Part shown: positions 61,326 to 64,000 of the stretch, piece by piece
Layout: the number at the start of each line of letters is the position of its first letter
Numbering within the stretch: position 1 is the stretch's first letter
Assembly: GCA_020723285.1 (NCBI GenBank)
Contig: DYJE01000022.1
Span: 22,604-86,603 of the forward strand
DNA: 64,000 bases
Source: Desulforapulum autotrophicum
GTDB lineage: Bacteria; Desulfobacterota; Desulfobacteria; Desulfobacterales; Desulfolunaceae
Direction: 5' to 3'
Position numbers and translations under genes: made by a program
The notes under the pieces: generated by a model
What the model saw: only the letters and a program-made list of their open reading frames with translations
The model's database searches: none
Told to the model about the DNA's origin: nothing

Positions 61326-62659
61326 CCACCCGTCAGATGCCCGGCCAGACGCTTGCCCAGGGCGATCAGGGTGATCACCGTGGGACGGTCCAGGGCTTCG
61401 GGAAAAACACTGGCGTCGCAGACATAAAGATTGGCTATGGCCGTTTCCAGATTACGGTTGACCACGCGGCCGATGGGGCAGGTGCCGCTGGGATGGGCCC
61501 CTTTGACAGGACTTGCGAACAGGCTTTTTTCCCGGCAGCCGGAAGCCCTGAGAATGTCTTCGGCAATGCCCCGCCCCATGGTGATTTTCTGAATGTCGCT
61601 GTCCGTCAGGGCCTTGGACACCTGGCCTTCACCGTTGACCCAGCCCGCCGGCTCGTCCTTGATCTTGACCAGTATTCCCACCAGATTTCTGTATTTCATG
61701 GCCGATATCCCGGAACGGACCCCGGCTTTCACCCCGTTGAACACGGTCATGAGCCAGGGGTCGATGAGGGTTCCCAACCGGATGCCGTGACTTTCGTAAA
61801 ACTCCCAGGTCACGACACTGACCAGAGGATCGGTGCTGGAACCGCCGTGGGGGCTTTCGCCATAGACAAGTACGGTGGGGTCGATGACGCACCCCGCGCC
61901 CGCTTCCTCGATACCCGCTTTTTTCAGCAGGACCGGAGAAGGTATTCCCCCGGCTGAAAGAACCACGGTTTCGGCGTAAAATCGGTCTGACACGCCGCCG
62001 CTGAGTGTTTCCACACCCACGGCCCGGCCGTTTTCCGTCACGATGCCCGTGCATTCGGTTTCGCTGAGCAGCCGTGTTCCGTAACCCACCGCTTCCCGGA
62101 TGTAATCCCGGGCCGTCCACTTGGCCCCGCAGGTGCAGCCCAGCGATGTGTTGGCACCGCAACACTTTCCGTTTTTGAATTTCCGGGTGTCGAGAATTTT
62201 AGGTGACGGCTCCCAGGCGTAGCCCATGGCATTGGCTGTGTCCATGATCCGCCGGGAAGCGTCTCCTATAAGATGGTCGGGAAGGACGCCCACCTTCAGC
62301 TCAGTCCAGGCTTCCTGGGCGAACCGGGTCAGGTCCACGCCGTGTCTTGCTTTCAGCCATTCGGGCGGCATGGCCGCCGAACCGGAATACACGGTGGTGG
62401 CACCGCCTGTGGTGGTGGCTTTGAGCAGTGTGAGGCCCTCACGGCTTTTGAAAAATCCGCCTTTGTCCAGCATGGCAAAGGCTCCGGGGTATGTCCCCAG
62501 ATTCTGGTGGTCCTTGCCTTTTTCAAGGAGAAGCACCGATTTTCCCGCGCGGGAAAGTTCTTTGGCCACCGTGGCCCCTCCCGGCCCCGATCCGATGACG
62601 ATGACCTGGTATTCTTTCCGAACCGTCCTGTTATCCTTGAGTTTCTGTCCCTTTTTCAT
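61313..62659 (-). CDS. GMC-type FAD-dependent oxidoreductase
   Basis: The 448-residue product opens with the FAD-binding GSGPGGATVAKELSRAGK and LLLEKG. TTTGGATTVYSG matches the GMC flavin loop, and GAHPSGTCPIG near the C-terminus matches HPxGTC with the catalytic-site His. The closing DASVFPEALDRPTVITLIALG has Arg where many GMC proteins have Asn (NPTLTI). A Cys cluster (KCCGANTSLGCTCG, about residue 165) is unusual and recalls the metal or disulfide region of long-chain alcohol oxidases. It is ~80 residues shorter than typical GMC enzymes. The substrate is probably an alcohol or sugar. GGAGGA precedes the start. Confidence 0.85.
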   Translation of the reverse strand: MKKGQKLKDNRTVRKEYQVIVIGSGPGGATVAKELSRAGKSVLLLEKGKDHQNLGTYPGAFAMLDKGGFFKSREGLTLLKATTTGGATTVYSGSAAMPPEWLKARHGVDLTRFAQEAWTELKVGVLPDHLIGDASRRIMDTANAMGYAWEPSPKILDTRKFKNGKCCGANTSLGCTCGAKWTARDYIREAVGYGTRLLSETECTGIVTENGRAVGVETLSGGVSDRFYAETVVLSAGGIPSPVLLKKAGIEEAGAGCVIDPTVLVYGESPHGGSSTDPLVSVVTWEFYESHGIRLGTLIDPWLMTVFNGVKAGVRSGISAMKYRNLVGILVKIKDEPAGWVNGEGQVSKALTDSDIQKITMGRGIAEDILRASGCREKSLFASPVKGAHPSGTCPIGRVVNRNLETAIANLYVCDASVFPEALDRPTVITLIALGKRLAGHLTGGGDS

Positions 62660-62693
62660 GTCCTCCTCCCGGCTGCTGGTTCGTTTTTTTAAA

Positions 62694-63929
62694 TCAGAAA
62701 ACGGAGTACAGGTCTCGGTTCAAATGGTCGAACAGATCCCTTCGGTTCAGCCACCTTCTGTAGTCGATGGTGGTGACGGGCGGGGACAGCGTGCCGGGGA
62801 CGCCGTTGATCCTGAGCGAGGGATCGCCGAAAAACTGGACCTTGTATACCGAATGGAAACGCGCGGGAGGAAACCAGTCCCACTTGCCGCCCACGTCCCG
62901 GTCGGGCCAGTTGCTGACCCTGATCCAGCCTGACCAGTTGGCCGTGTCCAGATTGTACTCGTCGATGTAATCCTCCATGGCCGAAAGATAACAGGCCCCT
63001 GCCCGGGAAACCCCGGAATCCACGGCCGCGAAGAAACGGCTGTCAAAATAATGACCCGGCGGCTGGTTGGACACCAGGCTGCCCACGTAGATCACGCCGC
63101 CGCCGGTGTAGTCGGTGAGAAAGGCTTCCGCCATGGAATCGTTGTCAAGGCCCAGGGCGGTGGTGATTCCCGGCGGGGCACCGTAACTGTCGCTCTGGGC
63201 GAAACAGGCGGTGGAGCAGGAACCGGGGGCGATGACGATGGCGGGCTGATAGGCGTTGGTCAGGGCCGCCACGTCGGCACGCTGGAAATTGGGCTCCGCG
63301 AAGCCCCAGGCTGCACCATGCCCGGCGTAGTTGATGAACTGGGGCAGATTATCATTCACGTAATCGATGATCACCGTTCGCGGAGATACATCGGACTGGG
63401 TGTCTCCGTCTTCTGTCATGTCCCAGGATTCTCCGCTCTCGCCCAGGAGAAGGGCGATGTCGTACAGGTCGTCAAGGAAATCGGCGATGGACCGCTTGGT
63501 GCTCTGGCTTTGGTAGAATCCCCCGCCGACGAACAGGGCTTTTTTATTCACGGAGCCCCTGCCCGCATGGGTTTCGTAGTTCATGACCTTGACCATGTAC
63601 CGGAAGAATTCGTCGGGATTTTTGCAGGGAACCCGGCCAAGAGACACATCGGGATGGATGGTGTTGCCGTCGGTGCCCCTGAAGTTGTCGTAGTATTTCT
63701 CGGCGTACAGCCCGTCACCGTCCGCGTCCCAGGTGTCGAAGGTCATGGAGGGGTCGTCGTCGTTCCAGAGATTGGAATAATACGGGTCGCATGGGAAAAA
63801 ACCGTAGGAGCCGTAAGCGTACCAGAGGTCGTTGTCGTCGTCCCAGGCCCAGTGGGTCAGGCTGTCCGACGAGTAACCGAAATACTGATAGCGGATGGGG
63901 AAGATTCCCGCATCCCCCACAATCATCAC
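62694..63929 (-). CDS. C25 (gingipain-type) peptidase domain protein, 5'-shortened
   Basis: Gingipain-like cysteine peptidases carry a His/Cys dyad. The product has FINYAGHGAAWGF with the His and IAPGSCSTACF with the Cys, plus YVMIVGDAGIFP at the start and LFVGGGFYQS, all typical of the C25 catalytic domain. The frame opens at GTG 63929, in the middle of the domain. Coding-like residues (FGDTRYV) continue upstream for 12 codons to a TAA at 63963, after which the sequence is AT-rich. A signal peptide and N-terminal domain, normal in the family, are missing. Either the gene is a truncated pseudogene or a break separates it from an upstream part outside the window. Confidence 0.75.
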   Translation of the reverse strand: MMIVGDAGIFPIRYQYFGYSSDSLTHWAWDDDNDLWYAYGSYGFFPCDPYYSNLWNDDDPSMTFDTWDADGDGLYAEKYYDNFRGTDGNTIHPDVSLGRVPCKNPDEFFRYMVKVMNYETHAGRGSVNKKALFVGGGFYQSQSTKRSIADFLDDLYDIALLLGESGESWDMTEDGDTQSDVSPRTVIIDYVNDNLPQFINYAGHGAAWGFAEPNFQRADVAALTNAYQPAIVIAPGSCSTACFAQSDSYGAPPGITTALGLDNDSMAEAFLTDYTGGGVIYVGSLVSNQPPGHYFDSRFFAAVDSGVSRAGACYLSAMEDYIDEYNLDTANWSGWIRVSNWPDRDVGGKWDWFPPARFHSVYKVQFFGDPSLRINGVPGTLSPPVTTIDYRRWLNRRDLFDHLNRDLYSVF

Positions 63930-64000
63930 ATAACGGGTGTCGCCAAAACTGAAGTTTAACAGTTAAATTTCGGATACATTATTAAATCAAACACATAGAA

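Overview
The window reads as one contiguous stretch of a Gram-negative, flagellated, probably anaerobic bacterium, most likely a Desulfobacterota (old Deltaproteobacteria) member. This is inferred, not proven. The pointers are a moderately GC-rich genome, Desulfobacterota-like flagellar proteins, a QueG-like double 4Fe-4S protein, a radical SAM/SPASM enzyme, and an AcuI-type acryloyl-CoA reductase next to a crotonase. I found no rRNA, tRNA, CRISPR array, intact insertion sequence or prophage.

Layout. (1) About 0.09-10.1 kb, minus strand: a flagellar cluster, transcribed fliK-flgD-flgE, a terminator, then fliL-fliM-fliN-fliO-fliP-fliQ-fliR and on past the left edge. It is interrupted by three copies of a ~160-bp element bounded by GTAG-headed REP hairpins. 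(2) 10.3-22.3 kb: single genes: a MYG1-type hydrolase, a small Arg-rich protein, a GlxA-type regulator divergent from a QueG-like Fe-S protein, a 1356-residue lipoprotein paired with a FadL-type porin, and a periplasmic helical protein. (3) 22.7-27.6 kb: an AT-rich orphan membrane gene, a Na/Pi cotransporter, ssb, two Hsp20 chaperones and the relic of an antitoxin gene. (4) 27.7-39.9 kb: a lipid A L-Ara4N cluster, transcribed lta-like, arnB, arnC, arnA, arnD, arnT. A divergent OmpR-type two-component system and an ArnE-like flippase subunit lie beside it. Heptanucleotide-repeat elements bracket arnT. (5) 40-47 kb: an MFS carrier overlapping a Fic enzyme, a TPR lipoprotein, thrC overlapping serS, and 5-formyl-THF cyclo-ligase. 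(6) 47.3-56.7 kb: a bacterial dynamin, HU, a CocE-type hydrolase, a radical SAM/SPASM enzyme coupled to a membrane protein with a Gly/Cys tail, and a VWA protein with four tandem repeats. (7) 56.8-64 kb: a His-rich protein with a PrmA-like methyltransferase and a gamma-glutamylcyclotransferase-fold protein; an AcuI/crotonase/MEKHLA run; a GMC oxidoreductase; and a 5'-shortened C25 peptidase at the right edge.

How the genes work together. FliOPQR form the flagellar export gate, FliMN the switch and FliL the stator-associated part; FliK, FlgD and FlgE build the hook. The arn genes make and attach 4-amino-arabinose to lipid A, and the adjacent kinase/regulator pair is the obvious candidate controller. 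The strongest candidate for an undescribed system is the radical SAM/SPASM gene that starts on the stop codon of a membrane protein ending in a Gly/Cys repeat; it looks like a maturase with its substrate. The dispersed repeats (REP pairs, a MITE-like element, inverted heptamer elements) are the most unusual non-coding content.
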